From NCBI GenBank assembly GCA_039566865.1, contig CM076960.1:12934501-12998500 (forward strand): a stretch of DNA of 64,000 bases, given 5' to 3'. The notes under the pieces are model-generated. The model saw nothing but the letters and a program-made list of their open reading frames with translations. It was not told where the DNA came from and ran no database searches. The first letter of the stretch is position 1. Each line of letters starts with the position of its first letter. Origin of the DNA: Aurelia coerulea (taxonomy: Eukaryota; Cnidaria; Scyphozoa; Semaeostomeae; Ulmaridae). Below are positions 1 through 11,828 of this stretch, piece by piece. The position numbers and the translations under genes were made by a program.

Positions 1-38
1 CCCACGGTGACCCATTGTTTGCCTCTTTTTCGTCACAT

Positions 39-73
39 TGACGTCACATTCGACTGATTGATCTGCTATAAAA
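39..73 (+). promoter_or_regulatory. Gene A promoter: CRE and TATA box
   Basis: A full palindromic cAMP-response element, TGACGTCA, lies at 39-46. A TATA box, CTATAAAA, lies at 66-73. The start codon at 260 follows about 160 bp of plausible 5' leader, and transcription would be expected to begin near 96-105. The spacing (CRE about 25 bp upstream of TATA) is that of a compact inducible promoter. Regulation by a CREB/ATF-type factor is inferred from the motif only. Confidence 0.6.
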
Positions 74-259
74 TTGCAAGTCGCATCAAATCAGCATCAT
101 TTCAGTGATTCAATTTTCCAGAATTGGTTGCTTGCATTTTTGAGTTCGTTTGCGTAAGTTTACACAGCTGCGTTTTCAGAATTATTTCTGGTTATCAACA
201 AATTGACGACTATTGGAATTCATCGAAGAAATTTAGTGTTTGCAACAAATCTAAAGGAG

Positions 260-302
260 ATGGGCTCATTGTTGTCAAAAGTAAAGAAATGTGATCGCGG
301 CG
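260..302 (+). CDS. Gene A exon 1 (unrecognised myristoylation-type protein)
   Basis: First coding exon of a four-exon gene whose product I do not recognise. ATG at 260 follows AAAGGAG and opens with MGSLLSK: Gly2 and Ser6 fit N-myristoylation, and the nearby lysines and Cys11 would help membrane attachment. The exon ends in phase 1 at a perfect GTAAGT donor (303-308). Joining 260-302, 4365-4475, 5825-5892 and 22555-23121 keeps every phase and gives 262 residues. Visible along the protein are a basic stretch at about 20-36, a polar low-complexity middle, a Ser/Glu-rich acidic patch at about 221-232 and a lysine-rich C-terminus. It looks largely disordered, perhaps a membrane-anchored adaptor; that role is inference. 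Further small exons in the big introns cannot be excluded. Confidence 0.65.
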
Positions 303-579
303 GTAAGTCAAGTGTTAAACTTATTTAGTCTATCTAGGGCCTAGGCCCTACTCTTTTATCTTGAATTTCTTTCAAGAAAGTTGTCTTCTTTCAAAGAACA
401 GAATTGAAAAACTACTTGCTTGGTCAGATGTTTATGAAGATTGAAAGAGCACCTTTTTCGCACCTCAACTCTCGCTTGTCGCAACACTGGCGACCGGACT
501 TAATCGTCTGATCTGCCTTGCCATAACAGATAACAGAAGAATGTTTTTTCAAACAGAGATGTCCAGCCAGGTTAGGTCA

Positions 580-933
580 CTAAAAGTCATGTTTGAATTT
601 TAACTGAAGAGGAAAGCTGGAAAGCACCAAGTATAATTCTGAGTTCAAATTGCACATGAAACAATTTACTGTTTTGATTTTAGGAGCAATGTTGCTATAA
701 TTATAATGTTCTTCTGTGATGTGAGCTACTCCACAAGCAAGGAGCACAATCGACCCTGTACCTATTCCTTTGCTAACATCTTCAGCCTCAATAGTCTTCA
801 TCTTGTTGGAAATAATTTCAAAACGTATGCGAAAAGAATGCAACTCTAGCTGGGCTTTTTCATGACGTGTGTTGAGATGAATCGTTCTTCCTATTTCATC
901 ATGTTTGGAAAACCTTACCAACGCCAAGCCCAA
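580..933 (-). CDS. Unassigned 117-codon open frame
   Basis: Uninterrupted ATG-to-stop frame on the minus strand inside gene A intron 1. Its composition is not the repetitive or hydrophobic translation typical of the intronic AT-rich DNA here; it includes a segment GIGTGSIVLLACGVAHITEE. No domain is recognised and no promoter or polyadenylation signal stands out. It may be a relic of a transposon gene or chance. Confidence 0.2.
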   Translation of the reverse strand: MGLALVRFSKHDEIGRTIHLNTRHEKAQLELHSFRIRFEIISNKMKTIEAEDVSKGIGTGSIVLLACGVAHITEEHYNYSNIAPKIKTVNCFMCNLNSELYLVLSSFPLQLKFKHDF

Positions 934-3037
934 GCTCCGCTACATACAACGAGTGTGGGTCGTTCGTCAAGATCTGAAGAAAGATAAACTATAGAATGAT
1001 GAAATAAACCTTCTTGCAAAGGATTGAGCTATTCTAGACCACTAGAATCGCGTAATTTCAGGACCCTTTTAGCTGTGAGAACTTTGATGAGATAAGATCA
1101 TCAGATCCGCCATATTGATTAGCGGCTACCATCTTGAATCTTGCTTGGTTACCACAGCAACAAGAGTGCTGAACGTATTACACGTATTTTTTATAAGAAA
1201 CTAGAAACTAAGAATTTTGGCCAGAAGTACTGAAAGTTTTTAAAATCATCAGATTTTTGAGTACTCAGAGTTTCTTGCGAGTTTCTTCGAGGTTCCATAG
1301 CACCTTCATGTTCACTACATGTGCCCTCGTGAACATTTCAAAACAAGGTTTTTTAAGCCTTTCCAATGTAGACCAAGCTCAGGAGCCTGGAGTCCAGAAG
1401 CCGAGAGTCGCAGGGCATCTTTTAACATTGTAACTAGTGGGCCATTGGCCCAGTAGGCCCTCTTCCTGGCCCAGTAGTGGAGCAAAAATCCCCATTTTTG
1501 GCCCACTAGTTTGGGCCCTTTTTGCTCAACTTATTTTATCGTTTTACCCCTTTATTGCAATCGAGAGACATGGTCACTCCGCCTTAAATGCACTTTTCTG
1601 CTTAAGCATTCTAGACGTATTAGATAGACCTTGCTGTACAAATTATAGAGGGGTCATCCTTGGGTCTTCCATTCTCCAACACTGGCAGAATGTGCTGTGG
1701 CGCAGCAGTGCAGTCAGAACATTCAGGCTGACAGGGCTCGATCCCACGTAGGGCCCCACTGAACGTCATGACCAGGAGGGGTTGCATATTCGATTAGTTC
1801 TTCTTTGTTTCTACAATCCCAGAGCTTGGCTTGGTGCTAAGAACCGTAGCTTCACCCTCTAACTACTCAGTTCTGGGCTGCTCTAAATATCGAAATGGGG
1901 AGTTCTAAAACCTCAGTTTTGGGATATTTTACTCGAAAGTTTGCTGTCCTCAAAAAATTTCCGAACATTCTCTGCAATGCTTGTCTAAGAAAATTTCGCA
2001 CCATGAACCAAGTTTTTTCCTCTAAATGCTGATAATTCGATGCTAATGGTATTTCACACATTGCGGCGCCCATTCGAGTGTGGGCAAGGTTGGCAAGGGA
2101 CCGCTGTCCTCAGGTCGCACAAATATAGCAGGAGCCAAAGTGCCCAGGAGCCTAACACCCATAGACGCCAAGGGGCTCTAGGAGCCCAGAGCCAAGTTGC
2201 CTTTCCGGCCGCTCGGGTTAAGCCATGACGAGAAGTATGACGAATTTTTTCATTACATCATCAGTAAAGATTTGAAATATTTATGGTTCAGAAAAGGAAG
2301 ACAAACAAGAAAAGACACAAGATTTTGATGGGCCTAATAGGCCTCCTAGGTGGACGAAAATAAAAAACTTCCCCCACAGCTTTCAACATGACATTGCCTG
2401 TGTTTCTCATTCTGTTGGAACATACTATGGTTGGAAATAACAGAATAAAAAACAAGAGCACTTTCATGCGGCCGTTTAAATCAGGAAAATGGTTCTGGAG
2501 TTGCAAAATTTGCCTGTTTTTCAATTTAAAAAAATTTTCAAAATATGAGGTGCTGATCCCTAAATTGCTCCATGATGTCCCCTAACGAGTGGTCTCCGGG
2601 AGTGGTCTTTACTAAATTTATCCCCATTTGGAAAAGTTGTTGGAAATAGGTTAAGAAACCACCAATCACGCAGTGCAAAGCCAACTCGGGTGAAAATTTC
2701 TCAAAATCAAAACGTTGATCCCCATTTAAGACGTCATAATGACCCCCAATAGATAAAAATTCCCAAAATTGGATTCGCCATAGTCGATTACCCTTCGTCC
2801 ACTTCTGAAGATTCCCCCACGAAAATTGTTATTGAGTGTCGAGTTTTGTATTGGATATCAATGGGAAACATGCGTTCGGACCCCCAAAGTGGCCGTTTCC
2901 CCTATACGTAAGCCGCTGTCAGACCAACTTGAAACCCCAAAGGAACGAAGGGCAAAGTACCAACCTTCAGAATTGAGATCCGACTGCCCTATAGAGAATA
3001 TTACAACTTCACATAAAAGCTCCAAGCCTCTAAAATC

Positions 3038-3190
3038 TTGAGGCTCTTAGGCTCTCAAGGCTCCTGGGCTCAAGGCTCCTGGGCTCTAGGCTCCTGGGCT
3101 CCTAGGCTCTAGGGGTTCAACTCCTGGGCTCAAGGCTCCTAGGCTCTTGGGCTCTAGGGGCTCCCAGGCTCCAGACTCCTGGGCTCCTCG
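3038..3190. repeat. GGCTCCTGGGCTC minisatellite
   Basis: About 150 bp of imperfect tandem copies of a 12-18-bp unit close to GGCTCCTGGGCTCTA. Similar AGGAGCC words recur in a shorter patch at about 2110-2200. Confidence 0.75.
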
Positions 3191-4364
3191 ATTAGAGCAC
3201 TCCATTACTCAAGTACCTTACGAGTAATATGATACAGGAAACAAGTAAAAGGAAAATAGAATTATGTTCCTTTATCAAAGTGGATAATTTCTTTATTTAT
3301 ATATTTCCCAGTACTGGTGTTTCTTAGTTGTTTTTGTTGGAGAGATGAACTGCAAAACCTTTTGTTTCAAAACAATAACGGCTAACCAAATAATCTGCGA
3401 TACCTTGGGGGCGCATGCGAACTAACCTGTTATTTTAACCAATCAGAATGGATCTTTCTATGCTCCCTCACAGCTACGAGCAGCAGCAACAACAGTAACA
3501 CAGATTTCCCGCTAAAATCGCCATTTCGTTTGGAGGAAAGATGAGCGGTTGGAAGGCCAGCCAGGCAGGGAAACAGTTCGTAGAGCCTTAATATCTGAAG
3601 AGTACTTGTTTCTAGGCTTCAGTTGTTTTCGTTTTTGTGGTTAGAAGGCCGTGGCCAAGTTGTTCGATCGTTATATTCTTGCTCTTGCATTAACTTTTTA
3701 GACACAGTTGAATAGAACCACAGGCAAAGACGAGCACAAGCAGGGGTACACTCATTTTTTGTAAGAAACTGAGGTCCGGGGGTAGGAAGTTTCGTAAATT
3801 ATAGGACTCGTGCAGCCAAAAGTTTCTAATGAGTTTCTTACATATTTTGAAACCGGAAGTGTAGAGTTAATCTGTTTTTGTCAGTAGGGCGAGTGTAGGG
3901 CGTCAAATTACTTGCTAACACCCGAAAACCAGTAATCACGTAATTGACACTCGAACAATGTCAAAACATTTGTTATTAGTATCGAAACAATCCTTAGGCC
4001 GCCACTTCCTTGTTGTTTTTCAAAGAAATTTGTGCCGATGTGAAAATATGAGGAACACCAACAACTATTTTAGCCTAAGCCTACTACGCTTGCGCAGACA
4101 AGGTACGGTACCAGACCTCATTAGCCCGGCCGAAGTTGGAACTCAACTCATCTCTCCAACAAGTTTGGCGATCTGAGAGTTGAGCTTCTTATGGGCAGAT
4201 TCTTAGGAAAAAGGTGCAGGTGAAGCTTTGGCAAATTTGGGAATTCTTCTCGGTGTAGCTAAATTTCTCATGCAAAATGCACCAGTAGCTTATTCGCAAG
4301 CTGAATGTTCACAGAGGGTTTAGTCTTTAGAATTGACTGATTTTTTTCGATCACTCCTCCACAG

Positions 4365-4475
4365 ATGTTTCCTGTTGTCATCGTCAGAAGAAACGATCAA
4401 AAGGACGACGGCTTTTCAGAAGTGGAAAGATAATGCCGAAATCAGAAGTAGACTTTCATGAAATAGGACAGGAAG
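4365..4475 (+). CDS. Gene A exon 2
   Basis: Acceptor CTCCTCCACAG ends at 4364 and donor GTAATT starts at 4476. The exon enters and leaves in phase 1, giving residues 15-51. It encodes paired cysteines followed by a strongly basic tract (residues about 20-36) that could serve as a nuclear-localisation or membrane-binding patch. Confidence 0.6.
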
Positions 4476-4998
4476 GTAATTGCTTTTAATCTTTGTAAAC
4501 AAGTCTTTTTGCAGTATAGATCTATTGGTTTATTCCTGGTCCTGGTAAGGAAGTACCTACGTGATCGATTTACGATTGGAGTTGCCGTGCCACCCAGTTT
4601 TGAGCAATAGCTACCCAAATCGCGCTTTTTTCTCAGTTAGTACTGTATATTTGTCGGACGGGTAGACCTATGTGCCATTTTTTCCATGATGTCCGTTTCA
4701 TGTAGTATTTTTCTCGCGCAGGGTATCAAAGAAAGTATTTTTTCAAGAGCAGGTTGTCAAAAGATGTCAAAAGAATACTTTGTTAAATCGTGTTGTTGCT
4801 CAGGGAGAGGGCAAAATTTATTATACTACATGGTCGGTGGAGAAGAAAAAATTCTTGCAAAAAACCTGCTCGCCCCCCATGAAACTATTGCAAAAATCAA
4901 CTGCCCCGTCACTCTTTCCTTAAGAAATGTATCTGCCCCGTATTTTTTAACAACAGATGTTGCATAGTACCACCGAAGACCATAACAAAATCAATTCT

Positions 4999-5052
4999 TT
5001 CGTTGACAAGGACTCGTAAAGACAAAAATAATTTCGAGTCCTTGTCAACGAA
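4999..5052. repeat. 18-bp perfect hairpin
   Basis: TTCGTTGACAAGGACTCG at 4999-5016 and its exact reverse complement at 5035-5052 are separated by an 18-nt loop, in gene A intron 2. The stem could form in the transcript. I see no pairing motif that names a known RNA. Confidence 0.6.
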
Positions 5053-5824
5053 TAAAAGTGACTTTGAAGATAAAGAGATATGACTGATGAATCGTTCTTG
5101 CCACCCGCTGACCAGGATTTTTTGCGTCATTCTATAAACATCCTTCCAAGTATTTATCATCTCGTATGATTTATAACTTTGTCCTCAAAATGAACAATCT
5201 TATATATGTCAAACTTCACCTTGAGTTGATAAAAAGTGTCCAAAAAGTTTTGACTCAATTCTGTACAAGCTCAGAAAAAGTAGTTGCCTCGTTACGTTTT
5301 GCACCTGCCATGTTATAAGATAAACTTTGCACGGTCCCTCAGTCCAACCTTTACGTTTCTGGGTATATACGTTCCACCCATTTTTTCTGTAGATAGTTGG
5401 CTAGATCGTTTGAAGGGAAGAATTCTGGATCTGGGTAAAAAACTTTTGATGAGCACTCCCTGTACAACTTTAGAATATTGTATGAGGAATTTTTGCATTG
5501 TTTTCACGAAGAAAGTACCCACTTTTAGACAATTTTTCTCACTCAAACTCACCAAATGGGTGGCACATATCCGTAGTCGCAATATGTAGTGTATGATTCA
5601 AATCTAAGTTTCTGTGATTTGGTGAGCAATTGCTGTAAACACATTTTAGTAATCTTGAAGGATTTTAACAAATATTGGATCCGCAACTTGTTCGGTTATT
5701 CTTAGTTTTATAAATCTTTTGTAAATATTTAAAACCACGTGAGAAAGAAAAATGAACTTTTGTGTTCGCTAGCAATTTCACTGGGTATTTGAATTATATA
5801 ATGTTTCTTCTCCTCTTCAATCAG

Positions 5825-5892
5825 TCGAACATACAGTGGTACATCCAAAACCTATGGACTCTGATTCAGCAACAAAGATTAAGCATGAAAAG
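5825..5892 (+). CDS. Gene A exon 3
   Basis: Acceptor CTTCAATCAG ends at 5824 and donor GTGAGT starts at 5893. It enters in phase 1, leaves in phase 0, and encodes residues 52-74, a short polar segment with a lysine-rich end. Both splice sites are close to consensus. Confidence 0.6.
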
Positions 5893-6435
5893 GTGAGTCG
5901 TTCATCTCGTCAAAATTTGTTGGGGTTGTGAAATTTTCAAACTAGAGCTCCTCTGTATCCAAAAGCAATTTTCCCCAATTTGGAAGACTATTGTAAGCTT
6001 ACTTGATCGACTAAACAGGAGGTTTTCCTCTGAAGATTCAAAAACAAATGCTCAAAAGTTATCGCCAAGTAGGAAACGTAACTTGAAGAACTTTTTTCAA
6101 TCTTTATTGAACAAAATCTGAGCAAATATATTTGTGTGGGTTTTGTGCAGATATTACTGCGTTTACAGTGAGCACTTCTATCATGTGCACAATTTTTCAA
6201 TTCAGTTTCTTTTTGCATACTGATTTATCTAGACAACCTACATACTGAGCTGCCCAAAAATTACACATGTTTGAATAATCACAAAAACTTAACTACAGGA
6301 TCAGTCTTCAAATTTGATTTTTGAGCGAGATTAAAGACAAATCCTGTTACCACACGTAGCTTGTCTTTTTGATTGGTAGATATTGCTGTTTTAATAGCTG
6401 ACTGGTTTTTGAAGCATATTGTTAAAATGCACATA

Positions 6436-8020
6436 ACAAGGTGTCTCATAAAGACCTTCCCAGTTTGAAACTTGAATATCTCTCGACCGGCTCGGCTTAT
6501 CCTAGCAAAACAAATAAAAATTTTCTGAAAATGTAGTAATGCAGTTACTAAGTGAGCAGGGAGCACTGGTTTGATAGAATTGAACAACAGAAATGAAAAC
6601 TTATAGAAATGCAGTACTTTGATACACGTAAGATATATCTCATTTGCAGGGGTCTCCCATTGATGTTGAGAAGAATTAAATACAGTGAGATTGTTATGTT
6701 ATGGTATGGCCAATAACACATATTGATATTGTAAAGAATGCATGCTTACAAATGAGGAAAAGTTGATTCAGATTTGATGACTCACTGGTTTCGTTCCCAT
6801 TGCTCAATTTTATCAAACTAGTGCTCATTTAGTAGTTAACTGCATTACTAGAGAGGCTTCGCCCTAAATGGTCAGGTTTCGCAACAAAATCGATTTGAAA
6901 ATAAGGCAACGCCCTAAGATTGGGCAAATCACGAAAAACATGTTCATTAACTCTTTCTGAAAGCTAAACTTAAATATAGTGACTAGGTTCTTGTTTGTCT
7001 TGGTAAATTTTCAGTTCAAACGCAAGCCGGTCTGAACGGCCTAATCTTTGGCATGGCGTCTAATTTGGACGTACCCTTAATTCACAACGATGCCTTCGCA
7101 GTTACCTGGTTGAACTTATCTCGTCGCAGCAAACCTAAGCAGGATTATTAAACTGTGAGTGCCGGGGGAAGGAATAAGGAGGTCTACGGGATATTTTTGA
7201 AAATGAAGCAAAGGGAGGAGGGGTTTGCAAGAAGCATGAATTGATATGGTTACATTTCAAATTATTGATAGATATGATGAAATGAAAATGATGAAATTGA
7301 CTACAACGGAAAGTAAAGTTCGTGAATGAAACCTTACACAAATGAAATCAACAAGGCAGTAATTGACAAAAAATCAAGATTTATAATTCTACCATTATCT
7401 TGAGGATTAAGACTTTAACCTTATGACTTCTAACAGTGTGGTTGACAGGGGGATCAGTAAGGGAAGTCAGAAACAACAGGCTGACCAATAGGGGCGCAGG
7501 TTGGCCAGTCTTACCACAAGCAAAATAAAGCCCCCGGCTTTTACATTCAATGCAAGTTTCTGAGATTTTTCTTCAAAAATAACCTTTGGAGGGTTGGAGT
7601 TGCCTGAAAACAAACTTTAGTTGTACTTTATACAAAATCCTGAGGCAACGCGAAGAAAACAAATATTGGGCTTGGAAAACAACAAGGACATAAAATACTC
7701 TTACCTTTATCCATTTCAGGTAAGTGTTTTAAAAACATCCTTCAGGACAAGGATAGGCGGTACAAAACGACAACAACAAGACAAAATCTGAGAACTGGCA
7801 TCAGCGAATAATTTTAACGCACTTTCCTGCAAAATCCAGGCCCGAACTCCTTTTGAAACGAAGTTTTTGCAGCGCGGTCAGATATGATGAAAAACGTTGG
7901 CTGACCATTTAGGGCGATGCTCCTCTACTCTTTCAGAAATGTTTTATTTGTTTTGCTAGGTTCAGCAGGGCGAGAGATATTCATGTTTAAAGCTGGGAAG
8001 TTTTTATGAGACACCCTCAA
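6436..8020. mobile_element. TIR element with AGGTGTCTCATAAA ends
   Basis: Roughly 100-bp diverged inverted ends: AAGGTGTCTCATAAAG on the left, and on the right a sequence whose complement is GAGGGTGTCTCATAAAAA. TA sits on both sides. The homology continues inward through a shared block containing CTAGCAAAACAAATAAAA. No transposase frame survives. It is best described as a non-autonomous mariner-type element of about 1.6 kb in gene A intron 3. Confidence 0.6.
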
Positions 8021-8345
8021 TATGTTACTGTTTGTCACGTATTACAATGTCTTTTAATGGCGATGCCCCAACCCAAAGTACAGTTTTTTGAGATATTATT
8101 GTTGATTTGTTACTAATTTAAGATCCTTAAGAACAATTCCACTATTTTCAAAAAGTAGCGAAAAAAAATCATACATTTTTTTATCCAGATAAAATTCTTA
8201 CAATACACTACTTACTCTATATCTTGATACGATACAACTATACAACACTACAAGGACGATAACATGAGGAGCAAAATGGTCCACATATAACAAAAACAAT
8301 AAACGCTACAGGACAATACGCAAAAACAAAAAAATAACACTATAC

Positions 8346-9315
8346 CAGTGGCGTCGTCCCCCCCTGTGAAAATTTTGTCGGAAAATTCGTCAGTTTTCCA
8401 TTCTTGTCGGAAAAATCGAAAAAAATTGAATTAATCCATTTTCCTCACATAGCTACTTTATGGCAATCCAAATGTATACATGAAATATCACTTTTTCGAT
8501 CGCAAAACGTAGTTTTTGATGAAAAAGTAGGTTTTTCGGCAAAAAACTATGTCCTTCGTTCGTTTTTCTGCAAAAAATTCCTTTTTCGATGAAAAGAAAA
8601 GTGTGTTTTCTGTTGGAAAGTTTCGGACGAATAGTTTCGGACGCATAAATTTCAGACAAATGCTTTCGATCATAACATTTATTTTGCACGTTTCTTACTT
8701 AAAAAATGTCATGCATTTATGGTTTGTGCATTAAGCTTTCAATGAGTTGCTCGTCAGAATTTGCACAAGTGAACATTGTTGAGGAAGGTGGAAATGATTA
8801 CTAAGATGGGATTACTTTTAGTTTCTGTGAACGGATGCTTATAGAAATGAAGATTTATATCAAGCTATCACGTTGTTATCTAAAGTTTGAAAACGATCTA
8901 TTTTTCAGTGCTTTTGAGGTCCTTTTTTCGAAATTTCCCATCAAAAACAAATAGTAGATTCTTCAAAATAGGGACGTTTTGCAACGATCTAAAGGGCGTG
9001 GTCACAGAAAATTTTCCAGGGGGCAAGCCCCCAGATTTCCTCAATCCTTGCGCATCTAGCTTCAGCCTCACCTCTAACACCAATCACGTTTCGACAACAG
9101 CCTCACCTCCAACAAGAATCGCCTCTTAACAGGACTGCTGCGTCCATTTGAAAAATTCTTCGCTATTATGGAACTTTTATATGACAAAAGTTCTGAGACA
9201 TTTTGCCACTTTTTATACGTTATATTCCTGCTTAATTTTTGTCGGAAAAATGTCCCTTTGTCGGAAAATTCTGACCCTTGGCCCCCCCTAAAATCATGCT
9301 CCCACGACGCCACTG
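8346..9315. mobile_element. hAT-type non-autonomous element
   Basis: Ends CAGTGGCGTCGT and ACGACGCCACTG are perfect inverted repeats. They are flanked by a perfect 8-bp direct repeat CACTATAC (8338-8345 and 9316-9323), the duplication size of the hAT superfamily. The interior contains repeated TTTTGTCGGAAAA-type words near both ends and no intact transposase. Length is 970 bp. Confidence 0.85.
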
Positions 9316-9597
9316 CACTATACGCTAAATACAATTCAGAATTATCTGTGAAATAACAGAATTTGCGGATGTTTCAAACGTGTCAAATGTTTCTGGGACA
9401 CATGATACGATCTTTTAAAATTGCAATACAATTAAAACAAAAAAATACAATTGAAGCAATGCACCAATACAATTACAAGTTGGGAGATGAAAATAAGAAA
9501 TATAAAATATACGAAAATTAGAAACATTACACCAATGGCCTTTTTCAACATCTGATAAACCAACTTCAACTTGCCAAAAGTCTTGTTTGACTGTAAA

Positions 9598-10128
9598 AGT
9601 AACCTATTCTCATCCAATTAGTCACTCTCCCTCTCAAATCAACTAAGATACCCGAGTGCGAAGGAAGATCGCTATTTGAGAGGAATTGTGACTAATGGAC
9701 AATTTTCACTTCACTTTTCTAGGCTTAAAGGCCTATTGTCCCCAGTTTATGCCCCTTTTTGCCTTTAAGCCCATGACACACATAAGAAAAAATAGGAAAA
9801 CTGCAAATACTGTAATAGTTGAAAAGTGAAGTGGAAATGGCCACTGTTGGCGGAAAGAACCGTCGCCGAGGGAGGAGAGGTGGGTCGCTTTTACACGTGT
9901 GACTGCTTGTTGCGTAGAAAGAGACGGAATAAACCAATTCTAAGCTTTAAATACCTTGCTTGAGCCTCAAGGGGCTACACACATAGCTAAGCAGATCCCG
10001 TGGGGGTAAAGAATGGAGTTTTCATGCGTTATTTTGAGATTTCAGAGTGACCCCTTGGGTGAGAATAGTAACCTATTCTCATCCAATTAGTCACTCTCCC
10101 TCTCAAATCAACTAAGATACCCGAGTGC
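9598..10128. repeat. 62-bp direct repeats bracketing a 407-bp block
   Basis: The same 62 bp occurs at 9598-9659 and 10067-10128, from AGTAACCTATTCTCATCC to GATACCCGAGTGC. The intervening block contains inverted words (for example ACTTCACTTTTC with GAAAAGTGAAGT) and the first 181-bp segment. This resembles a composite element or a duplicated insertion site. It cannot be assigned to a family. Confidence 0.7.
9887..10067 (+). repeat. 181-bp conserved segment, copy 1 (possible small RNA gene)
   Basis: This segment is identical over all 181 bp to 22322-22502, whereas other repeats around it have diverged. A 7-bp closing stem is possible between CAAGGGG (9968-9974) and CCCCTTG (10051-10057). A GTAAAG donor-like word is at 10006, TTATTTTGAG at 10029-10038 resembles an Sm-protein site, and a short ACCC/GGGT hairpin follows. 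These are the parts of a spliced-leader or other small nuclear RNA, but no known RNA is recognised and a plain dispersed repeat is equally possible. Confidence 0.35.
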
Positions 10129-10803
10129 TTCGGAAGTCACAATTTCGGTAATGTACCATGCAGAGAATACAAAGAAAGATGAAACATTAGTAGCAAAATA
10201 TAGCTATACCATAAAACCTCAAGGCTATCTACTCCATAACTCAGAAAAAACCAACCCCTGCAAAAACAGAAATTAGGTACCAAATATGTATTACTTTTGA
10301 TCAGCTCTAACTCCGTCAAAAATGAAGTTTCATCCTTGATACATTCCTGTTTGAATGCCGTATGCATAATGTTTAGATTTTTCTAAATTCTTAGAAATTA
10401 ATTGCAAATGATACAAAGCTGAAATTTTATGGATATGATGCCACTGGGTATATGCTTCCGTTGAAAAATGTTTTGGTTCGGTAGATGCAGCATAGGTTGA
10501 CAAAGCGACACACCAAATTTGAGTCTGAAATCTTCTATTGATTATTATTATATAATTTCCCAAAAATGCAAAAAGTGCAATCTTGTAAAAACTGAAATGA
10601 AAGATCAGTATTTCGTGACTTGATATTTGAATGTCTCCCTCTCTTACTCTTTTCCCTTGGTCTTCATAACCTTTTTTGTTGATCTTAGTTTGTTTCTCCG
10701 TGATTTCCTTTCCTTGCTTTTGTGGAAAGGGGCCAGAAGTAGTGCATAATTTTAGTTTCTTTGCACTTGCAGAAAGAAGGGCCTATTTTTAAATTCAAAA
10801 ATC

Positions 10804-11828
10804 TGTCGGATGGACATTAGATACTTTGGAAGCCTACCAAATTCTTAGCTTTGATGTAAGATCATAATGTAACCTTGCATGATATAAAGCATCCGAAGGG
10901 TAATGAAAACAAGAAACTGATTTGTTTTCAAAACGAATGTTGCTCTGGGAATAACGAAGAACATCGACATGTCGGATGGACTAGATAGAAAATGCACATG
11001 TGCAAAAATAGTTACTTCAACCTCAATTCTATCTCAGCATTAAGCATAACTCACAAAAGACTGTAACTGTTCTATGGTATTGTCTATTGCTGACAATGTA
11101 ACTCATGTAACACTTAGAAAAATAACAACTTGTTCGTCAAAAAAGGATAACAAACGTGTCAGATGGACATGTCGGATGGACAAAAACGTACTGCAAAATT
11201 GAACTTCTGAAAACACAAACAGAAGTAATTCTAAATTAATAACAACATGGCACTGCGAAGGTTCCACATACTCGTTGGTGTTATTGTTGGCCCAGGCACA
11301 AGATAAGCATTATCTTATTGGAATGTCCGTCCGACAGATTTTTAGAATGGAGAGTTTGGTGCCAAAATACGCATAAATCTATTTTTGATGCATACTTTCT
11401 ACCTATTCATGACACAGTAATGTCCACTTTTTAACATTGGGACACATTATTGACTTCTATTGCGGATAAAAAATATAACGAAAGTCCGTCCGACAGGTTT
11501 TATAAAAAATATGCTTGAAACAAAACAATGCTGAATTAATCTTCAAAACGCATTGCGAACAATTCCTGTTGTTCCCATTGTGAGCAACTCCAATTGCTGT
11601 ATGCATTGTTGCATAATTGAAGAGTACTGTGAAAAGTACACACCAGCAACTGTCGGACGGACACACTCTTTAGTCAAAATTTAAAGGCTGTAGATACTTT
11701 TCTTCGTGCAAAGGTGATTCCTCCAAACAAATTAGCAAGTTGGGAGATAGCTCCAACAAAATTCCGTGGCTTTATACTACCATTTGTTTTGGGAAAAATA
11801 AATCCTCTCTTTTTCTGTCGGACGGACA
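10804..11828. repeat. 13-bp motif repeated about every 166 bp
   Basis: TGTCGGAYGGACA or its complement occurs at 10804, 10970, 11157 and 11170 (paired), 11324, 11483, 11651 and 11816. The gaps are 166, 187, 167, 159, 168 and 165 bp, counting the pair at 11157. Orientation runs forward three times, reverse twice, forward twice. The spacers are unlike one another. No coding frame explains the pattern. Subterminal transposase-binding sites or a protein-binding array are possible. Confidence 0.65.

Larger units (their letters stand above)
303..4364 (+). other. Gene A intron 1
   Basis: Intron between GTAAGT (303) and CTCCTCCACAG (to 4364). It holds no convincing exon. It contains an 11-bp perfect inverted repeat (ACTAGTGGGCC at 1433-1443 and its complement at 1500-1510), a G/C-rich minisatellite at 3038-3190, and fragments of a dispersed family built on AGTTTCTTATAA-type ends (about 1180-1275, 3755-3850, 4140-4190). 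A 117-codon minus-strand open frame at 580-933 looks protein-like but matches nothing I know. Confidence 0.5.

Noticed and set aside
9961..10060. tRNA gene in the 181-bp segment, suggested by a 7-bp closing stem
   Set aside because: The enclosed length is about 90 nt, no B box (GGTTCRANNC) is present, and no cloverleaf can be drawn.
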